From Lutjanus erythropterus (taxonomy: Eukaryota > Chordata > Actinopteri > Lutjaniformes > Lutjanidae): a stretch of DNA of 64,000 nucleotides. The translations under genes were made by a program, and so were the position numbers. The notes beneath the pieces were generated by a model that saw only the letters and a program-made list of their open reading frames with translations, made no database searches and was not told where the DNA came from. The stretch lies in contig CM034601.1 in the NCBI GenBank assembly GCA_020091685.1, positions 17,475,320-17,539,319 on the forward strand. The letters run 5' to 3'. Below are positions 37,440-50,209 of this stretch, one piece after another. The first letter of the stretch is position 1. Every line of letters begins with the position of its first letter.

Positions 37440-37800
37440 TGTTGTTACACACAATATTATCTCTATTTTATCTATTTTGAGCAGGCTGGACTATTGCAGT
37501 TCTCTGTTTATTATGGGTCCTCCAAAGAAAACAAACCATAGATTACAACTTATCTAGAATTCAGCCGCATGCATCTGACCACGCAAGTCCAGTCCTCTAA
37601 AACCCTCTACCTGTTGTTTTCAGAATACAGTTTAAAATTTGCCAAGCACCTGCAGGTCTGACTCCACAATACATTTTAGACAAAGTTGTCAGTTTACAAT
37701 CCCAGCAGATCTCTCCACTAACAAGGAAGGAATCTCCTCCATGTTTCTAGACTTTCAAAGTCTGGTAAGATTAGCATTTATGAAACAGTTTGCCTGCCAT
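37440..37800 (+). mobile_element. Degenerate LINE reverse-transcriptase fragment
   Basis: Broken frames on the plus strand read LSRLDYC-SLF, then RLQLI-NSAA, then FRIQFKIC. This is the C-terminal reverse-transcriptase text of L2/Rex-like LINEs. Stops and frameshifts show it is dead. Confidence 0.65.
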
Positions 37801-39783
37801 TCTTAGACTTGCTGTTTTCTTTTAAAAGCAAACTAAAGACCAGTTGAGCGTTTTATGAAATGAATACACTGTCTTTGTACAGTGTGTTTCTTTGTATCTA
37901 TGTATGTTTCTGTCTATTATTTTTATCTTTGTGCACATTTATCGCTGTGTGCTGAAAGACGTCTTGTGGTTGCTGGATCGAGGTTTTTGATAAACCTCGA
38001 GAAACCTGTATTAAACTTATATATAACCTATACCGTTGTTCTTCAAACTTTTAACACCATGTACCATGTGAGAAAACATTAGGCTCGCCAGGTACCATCA
38101 TTATGACTGATGTTAAATACGCCGTCAGCCTGAGCTCAGCTTCCTAATAAAAAAATATGTCAGACACAGCCACACTGTACAAAGAAGTAATCTGTAACAG
38201 TTACTGAGATAAAATGTGTAACCAAATTACGGACCCTCAGACCCTCAGTAATTCCATGAAAACACTCCAGATTAGAGTTTGCCACCTCCTGGGGACTCAG
38301 TAAATGTCCGATATATCCCAGCACCAGAGCCAAACAATAATAATGTCATAAATGATGGTGTCCTGTGATTGTTTTGCCGATGGTATGAACAAGCCTCACA
38401 GGAAACTTTTCAAGTTGTCCAGTCAGTGTCATTGGAAGCAATAGTGTGTGTTACATACACCAAGAAAACTGAGTCTTTGTGGTCATGCAGTACATGCTCA
38501 TGGTCATATACCAGGATGCGTTGTGAGCGAGCTTGTGACGCCCGCTCTCACCTTAGTGTGTATCACCACCCTAGCCTGTAGCTATTATTCTGTTGGCCAA
38601 AACATAGTGTTTGGTGACAAAAATACTCATCCAGATGCTCCCTGGCTGCCCAGAGGCGGAGAGTAGAAATATAAGCTGAAATAGTTCTTTCTTTCACAAA
38701 CCGACGACATCACTGTGACAGACTTTGCAGCAGGAGAATTTAATTATAGCACACACTGAGCAATTTATTGCTTCGGTTGACTACATTTACCATCGACACT
38801 AACTATATATCCACATCAAAAGTGCTGAATTTTCCCCTTAAGCACTGTGGTCCTAGATGCTCACAGAAATAAATGTAGCCTACAAACATTATGAACTGAT
38901 TTCTGACCGTTTTCTGACTTCTGACACTTTTTTTCCTTAAGAGGAGAACATTCCCGAATGTCCTGATAATTCTGCAGCTCTTATCAGGGAGCCTTGCGCT
39001 GCCTTTTATGACTTAATGAGTCGTCAAACTATTTAAATCTGTAAATAGAGATAATTTTGTGCAGTTGCGAAAGACAAAAATAGCAACTAATTGGATGGAA
39101 ATATTTTGGTATCATCATTTATATTATAAGACGCATAAACAATAAATGCAGACTCGGTTTTGATATCAACAATTCCTGTCCGAGAAAGAGCTTTCCAGGA
39201 AAGTTGGAGGAGTATCTGACTTCTATTGACATATTTGAATAAATCTATATTTTAAAGACTAGATTGAGGAAATATGTCTACAACAAGACCCAATATACCA
39301 CAAAAAAGTGAAAAAATTGCAATTTGTTGAAACATTTAGGCCGAAACTTTTGTTCTATATTGTATATATATCTACCTATGTTTCAGATTTCTCTCCATGA
39401 ATTGTTATTAGGACCTTTTGAAATTTTTCCATAAATCTCTTTAAATGAAAATATAGACACTGAAACTGGAACAGTGAACCAGTGAAAGCAGAAGTTTTAG
39501 TGAAGCAGAAGCTGAATAAGCAGAAGGTGTTTTGTTTTGTAAATCAGCAGAGATTTGATTCATGTGATCGATACTATGACAGGACATCCTCCATGAAATT
39601 TAAGAGACAGTTGCGGGTTGACACGCTTAAATGCTCCTGTCGGTGTACATTCATTTAATCCACAGGTTGTTACACATGGTCAGTGGAGGCAACAAAGCGT
39701 GACTTAATACACTACAAGGTACTGCCTACGAACAGCACATTGGAGAATAATAAACCTGACGTGCTCGTTTTCATGTTACAGCC

Positions 39784-40376
39784 AGCGGTGGCTGTATGAA
39801 GTACTCACATGTTTTACTTTTAAGAAAGAGTAGCAATATGACTGTGAAATACTGTGTTCCAAGTAAAAGTCACGCATTCAAAATACTACTTAAGTAAAAG
39901 TACAAAAGTACTGGCATCACATTAGACTCTAAGTACCCAAAGTAAAAATAGTCATCGTGCAGAATGGCCCGTTTCAGAATAATATACTGTATATTATGGG
40001 AATATAAGTATTTATGCATATGTACATCACTTTAATGATGCTGGTAAAGGTGAAGCTGATTTAACTGCTTTATGTATATTTTTACTTAATATACTGCTGG
40101 GTAGCTTGTGAATTTCTAACCTGGAATCAGTAATGTCACATCATGACAGATTATAAGACACTATCATTTATTTTTTTGATTGTATTCTGTATTATCAATC
40201 TCAATCTGCAAAGTAAAGGGCGATGTTGAGTAAGGTGTACAATATTTGCCTGTGAACTACAATGGAGTAGAAGTATAAAGTAGAAAATGAAAATACTTTA
40301 GAAAAATGCAAGCACCTCAATATCGGTTTTAAGTACAGTACTTGAGTAAATGTATTCAGTTACTTTCACATCTGTA
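39784..40376. mobile_element. hAT-like non-autonomous transposon copy
   Basis: Starts AGCGGTGG and ends 'cagttactttcacatctgta', with interior words ('aaaatactacttaagtaaaa', 'gctgggtagcttgtga') shared with the 29.46-29.86 kb copy. No coding sequence. Confidence 0.5.
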
Positions 40377-41488
40377 GGTAAATAACATTTTGGTTCATGT
40401 GTCAGTTTACTGACTTATCTTCACAGATTTTCTTCAGCTGAAACAGACTAAGTGTCTTTAATAATGTGGTTCAATACTTTTAAGCTAAAAGGGCGGGGCT
40501 TAAGAATGGTCAACTGTTGAAAAACGTCAGTTAGCATCAGAAACACTGTGCAGACTTACTTAGTTTAAGGAAAACCGGAGTTGTTATACAGTGTTTAGCT
40601 GGAAAAAAAAATGCACACTCATCTGCCACTTCACTTTTCTTCTCTCGGTTGGTTCTGTACGGTGTCCTCCCCCAGGCCTCTGCCTCATGTCATCACTATG
40701 GTAACCGCTCACAGCATGCTTTATCCCAGCAGACACGTCTCCCATGGCAATGAATGTTTGGAGACACAGTGAAGGAGGCCAGGCTCTCATAGGCTGATGT
40801 TGCGTTTGTGTTCCTGTGTATGAAAGGAACCACACACACGAGGACAGAAATCAACTGCACTTATTACAATAAACCAAACCAGAGATACAGACAGAGAGGG
40901 GAGTAAAACAGCACAGGTGTGAACAGTGCGGGATGAGGAGCACCTGTAAAGAAATTTCTTTGCAGCCCAATACCTGAGCAACTAAGCTCCGGTGGGACTG
41001 TTGTGCCTGTAAGACTCAAGAGTGCCTCAAATTCATTAAGATGCTATAAATGTTGAGTTATATTTGTGTGCAGGTGAGAAAATCTGCTCAGTTTCAGATC
41101 TGATAACTAACAAATACTGAAAATTCATACAGCTGAACCTATAAAGTGTAATGATGAAGAGTAGGATAAACCACTGTGTTAATAAAAGGTATAGAAAATA
41201 AGAGGGATTAAATTAATACATGTTAGTTAGTTACACTACACTGTTGTAAAGTGGAAAACCATATCAAATGTGGCAGTAATTCCCGATGTAACATTTGATG
41301 TTTTTGCTTTTTCTGAGGTGACAGATGGAGACGTCCACATATCAAAACAATGTTTGAGGCGTCCTCTCCAAATGTCCCTGCAAATCAGTGAATGACCTGA
41401 TCTTCATTGTAAGCTGTTCTGTTCTCACAGGGAGCAAAGAAAATCATTTTGTTGAGGATGAATAGATGTAGTCCATATTGTGACGCTG

Positions 41489-41504
41489 TGGCGCCACCTA
41501 GTGG
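41489..41504 (-). promoter_or_regulatory. CTCF-like motif, reverse
   Basis: On the minus strand CCACTAGGTGGCGCCA fits the CTCF core CCACNAGRKGGC with no mismatch, within the gap between the claudin cluster and the kinase gene. Occupancy is unproven. Confidence 0.4.
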
Positions 41505-42019
41505 CTCACCTGACCGATGTGTATATTTTACTTTTGCCAACTTTTTTCTTGTGCTTTACTGTGAGAAAACTGTACTGTAATAAACTGTAATAAAATGTAC
41601 TTACGACCAAAACAGTGTGCTTCAGACTACTAACAGTGAATTGGAACTTTACTTAGATACTTTAATTTAGTTTCACATGGTCATGTGTAGTCAAGACACC
41701 AAATAGTCAAAGGTTGTTTTTAAATCAATTGAGTTTATGATCTTAAACCTTCACGACTTATATTTTAGGCTTAAATTCTGCTGATGGTTCCTCCTGTTAA
41801 CTGGGGGTTTAATCTCAACATACATATGCAATTAGGTTTACCTATGAAATACATTTTCCTCTTGAATACACCAGTGTTGACATGTATTTCATTGAATGCA
41901 AGTGTATACCCTGAGATTGAAGCCCCCCCCATGGACAGTCAGAGAAAATATCTATATTTCGTTTCATGTTCATGTTCTTCTTGGTTAAAATTGTCTCAAC
42001 AGAGATTTTCACCGACACA

Positions 42020-42460
42020 AGTGCTGCTCCTACAGTAAGGTTATTATAGTTAACTAAAATTAAACTAAAAACTCAAACTAAGTGTGAAAGAACATTGAAA
42101 CATTGAAAAAATAAAATAATAGTGGCCTCGTTGCCGGACTCTGACCGGTCAACAAGGGTCTGAACTTGATGTTCTGGACACCGGAAGGAGTTCATTGTCG
42201 ATTCCTTTCTCTGCCAGGTGGCACTACAGAACACCCACTATTTCTGTCATGTTCCAGTGTGATGTGATCTTCAAGTGTAGACCACACTGTGAAAGTTTCA
42301 TATAAATCAAATGATAATTGCCACACGAAGCCTACTTCCTGTTGCCCATCAGTGATGCTATGACTATGACTCGTAGTTGTTTTGCAGATGTCTTGAGGCC
42401 GGGACTCTTATCAAACGTGAAGTTTGAGGCAGATTTTACAACGTACACTGATGGTCTTTA
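42020..42460. repeat. Dispersed repeat shared with 50.2-51.2 kb
   Basis: Contains 'ggttattatagttaactaaa', then 'caggtggcacta', 'tgctatgactatgact' and 'cttgaggccgggactcttat'. The same phrases occur in order or in pieces at 50210-50640 and 50830-51230. Confidence 0.45.
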
Positions 42461-43387
42461 ATTTAGATGTTTTGCCATGAAGAGGAAGTTCCTATATATA
42501 TAGCATAACATATAACATACATATATATATACACATATATGGGATGAAAAAGATAATAATTAATTAATGTTTCAATAGATTGGTATATAAGGTATGTAGT
42601 GTTGTAGGTATATCTCTGTATATGATGTGTGTACATATGCATATATACACACACATATACATATATATGAGATAAAACAGAAATTAATATATAAATTTTT
42701 GTGTGAACACTTACTTCTTTTCAAGCATGTAAAACATTTTGTTTTGTTTCTTGTTTTTTTTTCTTTTCTTTTCTTTTGAGACTTTCTTCTGTGAACTTGT
42801 ACAGGTTTTCTGTAATGTTTTCATTTTGTTATTCTTACTATAATTTTTTATGGTTTTATTGTTTACTCTCTTTGTACGTTATATCATATATATATAACAT
42901 GCTATCTACCGACCTGCCTAAATATATAGATATGAAGTATTTAACATGTATGGTTTTAATAACACAAGATAATATAAGGTGATGTGAAATGGCAGGAAAA
43001 AATGTCAATTATTTCATTATTTATTTACAAATTAACTTTTTCCAGGATTTATTGATAAGCTGCATTGTGATTTGGGTCACGATGGTTTGTAATTTCAACA
43101 AAGTTGTTCTTCAGAAAAAAAAAAAAAAAAATCAGGAAACACTGCTGTTCAACACGGATTCAAACATAAACAAAATTATTCCATATGCTAATTTCTATAT
43201 GTAATTTCAGCATGTAATTATGATGTCATCACAGAATGGAACACATCATCACAGATTTTCAAAATCAACAGACTGACTTCACATCACAAATCCACTCACA
43301 CGCAGAATATCAACGGAGTTATCTACAGGAAGTCATTTTCACAAATATCGGTATTGAACTCGCGTATAAAACAAGATCACGGTCAAG

Positions 43388-46300
43388 ATGTCAAAGACTC
43401 GTAGTGACTCCAAGGACGATTCAGGTGAGTGTTAAATCCTGATTAACAGTTTCTTATCAAGTCATTTCAATGTATTTTTCTGAAAATAAGTTAGGTTATG
43501 GTTAGGTTTTTAAAAAAGTCTAACAGAGTTGGTGGAAATCTGGGACACAACTTTTAAGGGCCAATAGTTTCATAAAATATTGATTTTGAAACAAAGATGA
43601 TTATACTAGCACATTTTTATACCTATGTTATCAGGTTTTGTTAGCTTTAGCTTTTGACTTTTAAACACATTTTTAAATTAATATGTAAATCACTATCACG
43701 CAGTAACTAGTTACTATAGCTTGGCAGTAAAGCAACAACTGTTGGTTATGTAGAGATGATATAACAGCTTCAGTTCTCCATCAGTCTGAGAAGATCTGTT
43801 TCTGCAGGGATCTTTCCCATAATGTTATGAGATGCAAAAAACAATCTGAGCAGGAGTTTTGCAGAAATGTTCACTGAGTTTATCTCACTTGTAGAAACCA
43901 GCAGCAACACCTCTGAACCCAGCACCAGCATGCAGGTGGCAGGAAAGAAAAGGAAGGCCAGCACGAAGCTCGAGTCACCCAGGAAAAAGCTGAAAAGTGA
44001 CGGCAAAGGGGACGGTCCTGTAGCCAAGGGGACCAAAAGAAAGTCTACTACCGAAAGCGAGTCCCCCAAAAAGAGGCAGAGGACTCACAGCAACAACACT
44101 GACACCAACAACCCGCTGCGAGCAACAGACACCATCACCAACGATGGTGAAGCTCCTGGGACGACCAGCAGCTGTGACCCCTCAGTGAGTTCCAGCAGCC
44201 CCTCGCCGTCCGCAGAGGTCATCTCCCTGAGCTCCAGGACCTCCTCATCTTCCATAGAGGTCATCTCCCTGAGCTCCAGGACCTCCTCATCTTCCGCAGA
44301 GGTCATCTCCCTGAGCTCCAGGACCCCCTCATCTTCCGCAGAGGTCATCTCCCTGAGCTCCAGGACCCCCTCATCTTCCATAGAGGTCATCTCCCTGAGC
44401 TCCAGGACCCCCTCACCTTCCACACAGGTCAACAGGAGCACATCCTCCTTATTGCCAGACAGAGGTAAGCTGATAAAGAAAATTAATTTGTGTGTGTTGT
44501 TTGTATCTGAGTACATCTACCGTCTTAATAACAGATAGTCCAGCACATAACGCCCCGTAAAACTACAACATGTTGTTTTTTAACACTTTGGTTTTGCACT
44601 AAATAAATGAATATTCAGATCAACTAAGGTTTGTGTGGCTGTGGACAGGGTCAGAATCGAATTTAAGAAAAGAGGAATCCTATTTACCAAAATGTCAAAA
44701 TATTACTTTTGTGATTTGACGCACATGTAATTGTGTGTGTGTTTGTTCGTGTTTGTTGCAGACTTTGAAGGCAAGTACCTGCAGGCCAACAAACTCGGAG
44801 AAGGAGGCTTCGGATCAGTTTATGCCGGTTATAGAAAAATTGATAATTTACCAGTAAGTATTACGTTCATATTCTCACATCACATGCACACACACACACA
44901 CACACAACATCAGGCTTGTGAGTAACCATAAAACATAAGTCTAAACAATTTCACCATATTTGGTAAGTAATGGAAAGCAATCAAGTTACATTACTATAAT
45001 ATTGTGATACTTGGATTAGGTTACTGACTACATTTTTTAACAGGTTGTAAGTAATTTTATCAAGTTACATTTTTAAAGTAATCCTTTCAACCCTGCACAT
45101 CATGACTCCCTAAACTAACCAAAGTACTGCTGATTGTGTCTTGTAGGTGGCGATCAAACACATCCCCAGAAAAGATGTGAGGTCTGAACTAGTGGTAAGT
45201 GCAAGATTATTATTGATTTCTTATAACTCATAAACTGACACTCTTTCAGCAAACATTCGGTATTGATTTTAACTGTAATTAATGTGAAACATGTTAAGGT
45301 GGTAACTTAGAGTGGCTGAATAAAATCCCAAGAGGTGCTGCAGAAATTAAACTTCATCATGCAGAACACAAGCCACTTACCTGTGGTGATGCTAAGTCAT
45401 GGGACCGTGGCACAGTTCTTTCATAGGATAATATTAGCTTTTTACCTCTGGTGGTTGCATTTATACTTCAAAAATCACAAAAGTGGTTTCACAGACTTTG
45501 TGAATCCAACTGATTTTTGCAGAGGGAACCAGAGTGATGCTAACTTCAGCATTGGACTACAAAAATACATCATCCCTGCATCATCCATCCACTAAAATAC
45601 TAATCATTTTGTTATGTATATGCTTTCCTACAGTTCATACAAGGAGAAACATACAGGATCCCCAGTGAGGTGGTCCTCATGCTCAGTGCAGCAGGTGGAC
45701 CAGACTCGGCAGGCAAATCTGCGATCGTGACGTTATTAGACTGGTATGATCTTGACCAGGAGGTTGTCCTGGTCATGGAGAGACCAGTTCCGTCTATGGA
45801 CCTGTTCGACTACAGCATTCACGCTGGTCCCCTGGACGAGAACAAGATTAAGGTACTGAAGCTGGGTCATGTTTCTGTGTCAGTCTATGGTGTGTCCAAG
45901 TATCACCCAACAGTCCCGCCTTCTCCGCTCTAAATCTGTTTCTCTTTATCTCTCTCTCAGAACATCATCAAACAGTTACTTGAGGCAGCCATCACGATGC
46001 ACTCTGAGGGAGTCTTCCATCGTGACATCAAAGTGGAAAATATACTGATTGAGACCGGCTCCAACGTCCCTCGAGTGCGGATCATCGACTTTGGATGTGG
46101 CTGCTTTGTGAGCACCGAGCCTTACTCCAGATTCGCAGGTACGATGTCTGGTTTATGCTCCCGTTCTGCATCTGTCTGTCAGTTCCTCCAGGATTTCACA
46201 GGCTGTTTTTGAGATTGTTGTGACCTAACCTGTCTGATATCACTGCAGCCTTTTTTTAAACTGTGATGCATGTTGCAATATTTTCAGGTGTTTTTGCAAT

Positions 46301-47046
46301 GACATTACAGCAGCAAATTATTTTTTTTTTTATAATTCATAAAAACTTAAAGGTACCTTCTTCCAGTGAGAATAAAACTGCAACTGTTTTGAGTGTTCCA
46401 AGTAACCTTCAAAGAGGCTCAGGAATATGCTTTTAATTTGAAGATGTACACTTGGGGGGTATTTCACAAAGAAGCAAAATCTTTGCATTGATAAATCTGA
46501 GCATAGATAAATATCACCAACACTGACAAAGATTGTGTTCTTGACAAAAAAACAACAACCCGTGACAAAATCAAATGTATTTTAACCCTCCTTTCTGTCT
46601 CTGTCTGCGTATTGTAGGAACTCTTGCGTACGCCCCTCCAGAGCATATCATACGGGGATCATATGAGGCAGCCCCAGCCACCGTGTGGCAGCTGGGCGCG
46701 CTGCTCTATCGACTGCTGGACACAGACAACGAATTTTCCACCTCCGAATACCTCAACAAAATCCTGATACAGAACTGGAGCATGGATGAAGAAGATCTAA
46801 ACGTGACAGAAGGTAAGACAATGCTGGTGTCAGTACAGCACTGAGTTTTGCTCCTCATAGTGTGTAGATCTTTTATCTTTCATGTTCCAATAGATCACCG
46901 AAGCTTCCACACTCATCTTTGATTGTTCTCTGTCCTCTCTTTTTTCAGAGTGCCAGGATTTCTTGATGGAGTGTTTGAAAGTAGAGCCAGAGGAGCGCGC
47001 CACCCTGGAAGACCTGCAGCCCCACCCCCTGAAGACCATCCCCTAA
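43388..47046 (+). CDS. PIM-like Ser/Thr kinase with repeat-bearing N-terminus
   Basis: Coding exons: 43388-43424, 43895-44464, 44762-44853, 45147-45194, 45634-45852, 45961-46138, 46618-46812, 46949-47046. All junctions are GT/AG and in phase, giving 478 residues. The kinase domain (about 208-475) has the P-loop GEGGFGSVYAG (215-225), VAIKH with Lys237, Glu261 of helix C, the PIM-type hinge ERPVPSMDLFDY, HRDIKVEN (342-349), DFG (365-367) and APPEH (387-391), so it looks active. The proline in the hinge marks the PIM family. Residues 1-202 are Ser-rich and disordered, with basic clusters KKRK (30-33), PRKKLK (41-46), KRK (60-62) and PKKRQR (70-75), then five 14-residue repeats (120-189). PIM-like kinases are strongly expanded in teleosts. 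A nuclear role is inferred. The start is the weakest part: a TATAAA lies only 18 bases before the ATG. Confidence 0.85.
44215..44424 (+). repeat. Coding minisatellite, 5 x 42 bp
   Basis: Five head-to-tail copies of a 42-base unit in exon 2 of the kinase, each coding EVISLSSRT plus five variable Ser/Pro/Ala/Ile/Thr residues. The first 27 bases are identical in all copies and differences are confined to a few bases of the last 15. The unit is a multiple of three, so gain or loss of copies keeps the frame. Confidence 0.95.
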
Positions 47047-47336
47047 TTGACATTTTTAACTGATGACCCGGACATTTACCTTGACCCATGACAAAGACAA
47101 CTTTCTCCCCCTTTCTTCTCTCTCCTATCATCTTTTCATGCTGCTGAGTCACTGACCCACTCTGAGTAGAGGGACTCGGCAGCGTCTCTGGGCGGCACGG
47201 TGGAGTTTTCATGTTCTCCCCGTGTCTGCGTGGGTTTCCTCCGAGTGCTTCGGTTTCCTCCCACACTTTAAAAACATGATAATTGGACTCAGTTGAAACT
47301 TTAAATCTGGGCTTCTCAAAGTGCGGCCTGCAATTA

Positions 47337-47342
47337 AATAAA
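47337..47342 (+). promoter_or_regulatory. Poly(A) signal of the PIM-like kinase
   Basis: AATAAA about 290 bases after the stop codon at 47046. Confidence 0.5.
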
Positions 47343-47529
47343 ACAATTAAAAATTGAGGCTTTGAGGGTTGCTTTTTATTTCCTGTATCTGTGGTATTTT
47401 CTGTGTTTACAATGACGATAATATATTTACTGTAATAAATCAGAAAATGACCATGATGTGTCATCAGCAATGCAGGAAACATGTTAAAGGATAACTTCAT
47501 AATTTTTCAACCTGGACTCTATTTCTCCA

Positions 47530-49090
47530 TATTTATATGCATAGGCGCCATGTAAGACTAATAATAGTAATGATATAAAACTGATATACAGGAATGAAAG
47601 TATACAAGGTGAGATGCATTACAACGAGGTCAAAAAACAAAACAAACAAAAAAAATGCTCCAACTATTTTCTCATTAAAAACTTTTTCAGATGTGTATTG
47701 AACAATGATAATGGAAATGTTGATTGTAGAGATGTAGGCAGATTGTTCCAAAGAGTTGGTCCTCTGTATTTCAATGTGTATTGATTCAGGAAGTCTGACA
47801 GAGGTCCTTTGAGTGTCTTGTATAATGACATCAATCAATGTCTGAGGAAAACTTTTAAAAAAAAATCTGAAAAGTGCTCGTAAATTGATGAGTTATGTGT
47901 ACATGTTTGTACGTGAACACACAAGTCTGGTATATGTTCACATTAAAAGTTTATAGCAGTTTGTATTTTGATGAATCAGATTTTTTGGCAAAGCTCATCA
48001 TTCTCAAAAATTTCTTTTGAACTGACAAAATCTTATTGAGAAAAGTGGGACATGTGGCAGCCCACACAGTGTTACAGTACATAATATAAGGATAAAATAA
48101 GCTGTCATAAAAAGTTAAAATACAAGAATGATTTACCAATGAATTAACTCTTCTCAAAATTCCAACTGGCTTCAAAGTCTTTTTACAGACAAATTCAATA
48201 TGGTATTTCCATGTTGATTTTTCATCTACTATGACACCGAGGAATTGAATATGAGGAACCTGAGTAATTCCAATATTGTCTATGAATAATTGAATTTATA
48301 CTTTTTATTTTTGTTACAGAATATTATAAAATTACATTCATTTATACTAAGAGAGAGTTTGTTCATCTGAAACCATTTAAAGATTGATGTTAGCACTTCA
48401 TTTGCTTCTCGAATCAGTGTGCTAAAATTTTCATGTGCAGCAATAAGACACGTGTCATCAGCAAATAAAAGAGGCACGACATTATTACATGTTTGTTATG
48501 TCAAAAAGAAATAATGTAATTTCTCTCACCATCAGATAATTGAGATGGGATAGTTGTGGAGGCGCTTTTCTTATTTGATAATTCATTAATGAATTAACAG
48601 TCGGGTTTTTTTGCAGTTTGTAGTAAGTGGGTGAAGTAATTTATATTTTTTATAAACTTCAGGATTACACGGGGTGGGACTAACAACACATTTTTTAAAC
48701 ATATATATATTTTTTAAATTGAAGATCTTTGTACCTGACATGATCCAGGGCTTTAGGCTTACATTTCCTGTTTATTTGAACAAGTGGAATTTATCAAATA
48801 AATATTTTCATGAATGTAAGATAAACCAATCCAGCATCCTGATGTTTTTGAAGACCTCCTACCATGAGGCTTCCTCCATCAGAGCTTTAAATAAGTCTTC
48901 ATTCTTTTCGGTGACATTTCATCCTCACATCAGATTTGTCATGTGGATTAGTTTTGGTTAAAAAAAATTGAAATATTGGAAAATGATCAGAAATGTCAGT
49001 TAACAATAATCCAGAGCTGATCGAATGATCAAAATAAGTTGTGAATATATTATCAATAAAAGTTGCAGATTTGTTATCCTAGTTGGTTTA
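47530..49090 (-). mobile_element. LINE remnant with endonuclease and RT pieces
   Basis: On the minus strand, from high to low coordinates: an endonuclease C-terminus (FIDNIFTTYF, then SGLLLTDISDHFPIF, near 49060-48965); the reverse-transcriptase FADDT motif (about 48460); HIQFLGVIVDEKSTWKYHI; SLFYPYIMYCNTVW; and GPTLWNNLPTSLQS (about 47750). Frameshifts and a missing RT N-terminus show it is defective. Resembles fish L2/Rex-type non-LTR elements. Confidence 0.75.
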
Positions 49091-49126
49091 TCTTCTCAGA
49101 AAAGTCCTCAATAATGAAGATGTTAG

Positions 49127-49700
49127 TGCGATAGTTCACCCCAAAATGAAATTTCACTCAGTATCTACTCACCCTGTGCTGATGTGAGGATGGGTGAAGA
49201 TCTCCAGTTCACAAAACACTCCCGGAGCTTCAGTGGAAAAAATCCAGTACAAATGAAGTGAACGGTGACCAGTTTTAAAATGTGAAAAAAAGAACACAAA
49301 AAAAACACAAAATGTTTCCATACTGCTCGTGTGGTGTAATCCAAGTTTTGACGTGCATATTTACTACTCACTGCAGCAGAGGTGAGTAAACATTAACATA
49401 CGGCAGCAAGTTGTCCTCTTCTTCTACCACTGAAACCCACTGTGTGACCAAATAGTGCAGAGTACAGGTAGGACTGCTACTCACTACTGCCCTCTTGTGG
49501 TTGGGAATATTAACAGCTCTAATCACAACCTTCAGCAGTTGGCTGTGGCAAAAAAAAGCGCTCCTCACTGAAGAAAGATGCCAAAACCTCCCGAAGTACC
49601 CATCCAAAGTCTCACACCGAGTGATGGGAACTTTTTTAACGAGTGAGAGATCATTAACTTTATTAAACCGACTATGTTGAACATTGAAGCATAGAAGAAG
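49127..49700. repeat. Dispersed repeat 'GATAGTTCACCCCAAAATGAA'
   Basis: Begins 'gcgatagttcaccccaaaat' and 'tctactcaccctgtgctgat', phrases I recognise as a common teleost interspersed repeat. The downstream end, near 'cgagtgatgggaac', is approximate. Confidence 0.45.
49487..49500 (-). promoter_or_regulatory. CTCF-like motif, reverse
   Basis: The minus strand reads CCACAAGAGGGCAG, an exact fit to CCACNAGRKGGCRS. It lies inside the probable dispersed repeat at 49127-49700, so it may be repeat-borne. Confidence 0.35.
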
Positions 49701-50209
49701 TGTAAAATATCACTTCCATGCGGCTGTTCAATCAGACAGGGACAGATCAATAGCCGAACTTGGCATTTCATTCTCGCATGTAGCTGCAGCGAGGGTCAAG
49801 CTGCACGCAGCCTGCACAATTTATATTATTTATCATAATGTTGATAAATGTTGAAATGACATTCTTCTGCCTCAGAAATAATCATTAATACCACCAGAGA
49901 ATAGATGCGGTCAAAATGTGTCATTTTCGAGAAAATATTAATCCATACGTCTCACCTTATCACACCTTAACATTATATTGCTGATATTTTTTTGCAAATT
50001 TAAAATAATTGTCTTGGCAAATTGTTGAAATTCGATGCCACAGCAGATATGAGTGTTTTATGAATGCTTGATCACCAAGTACCTTAGATTAGACACACCA
50101 ATTCTGAAGTCAATCTAATTAATTTTGTGGGAGGAGTTTGTCAAAATACATCCCATGGACATGATACATGTGCCTGCCAATTTTCATACATGAAGGTGCT
50201 GCAGGGCCT

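Larger units (their letters stand above)
34253..43364. other. 9 kb intergenic gap between claudins and kinase
   Basis: No supported gene. Contains a (TAA)n tract, LINE and hAT-like remnants, a CTCF-like motif and dispersed repeats, listed separately. The 125-codon open frame at 36087-36464 is Ser/Pro/Phe-rich pyrimidine-biased sequence without a recognisable domain, so I do not call it a gene. Confidence 0.55.

Noticed and set aside
44085-44516. 143-codon minus-strand frame with a repeated ELREMTS motif
   Set aside because: It is antisense to the coding minisatellite of the kinase. The periodicity is inherited from the 42-base unit, and the plus-strand frame is confirmed by splice phases.
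48674-48961. 95-codon plus-strand frame
   Set aside because: It overlaps the minus-strand LINE remnant, so its open length is incidental.
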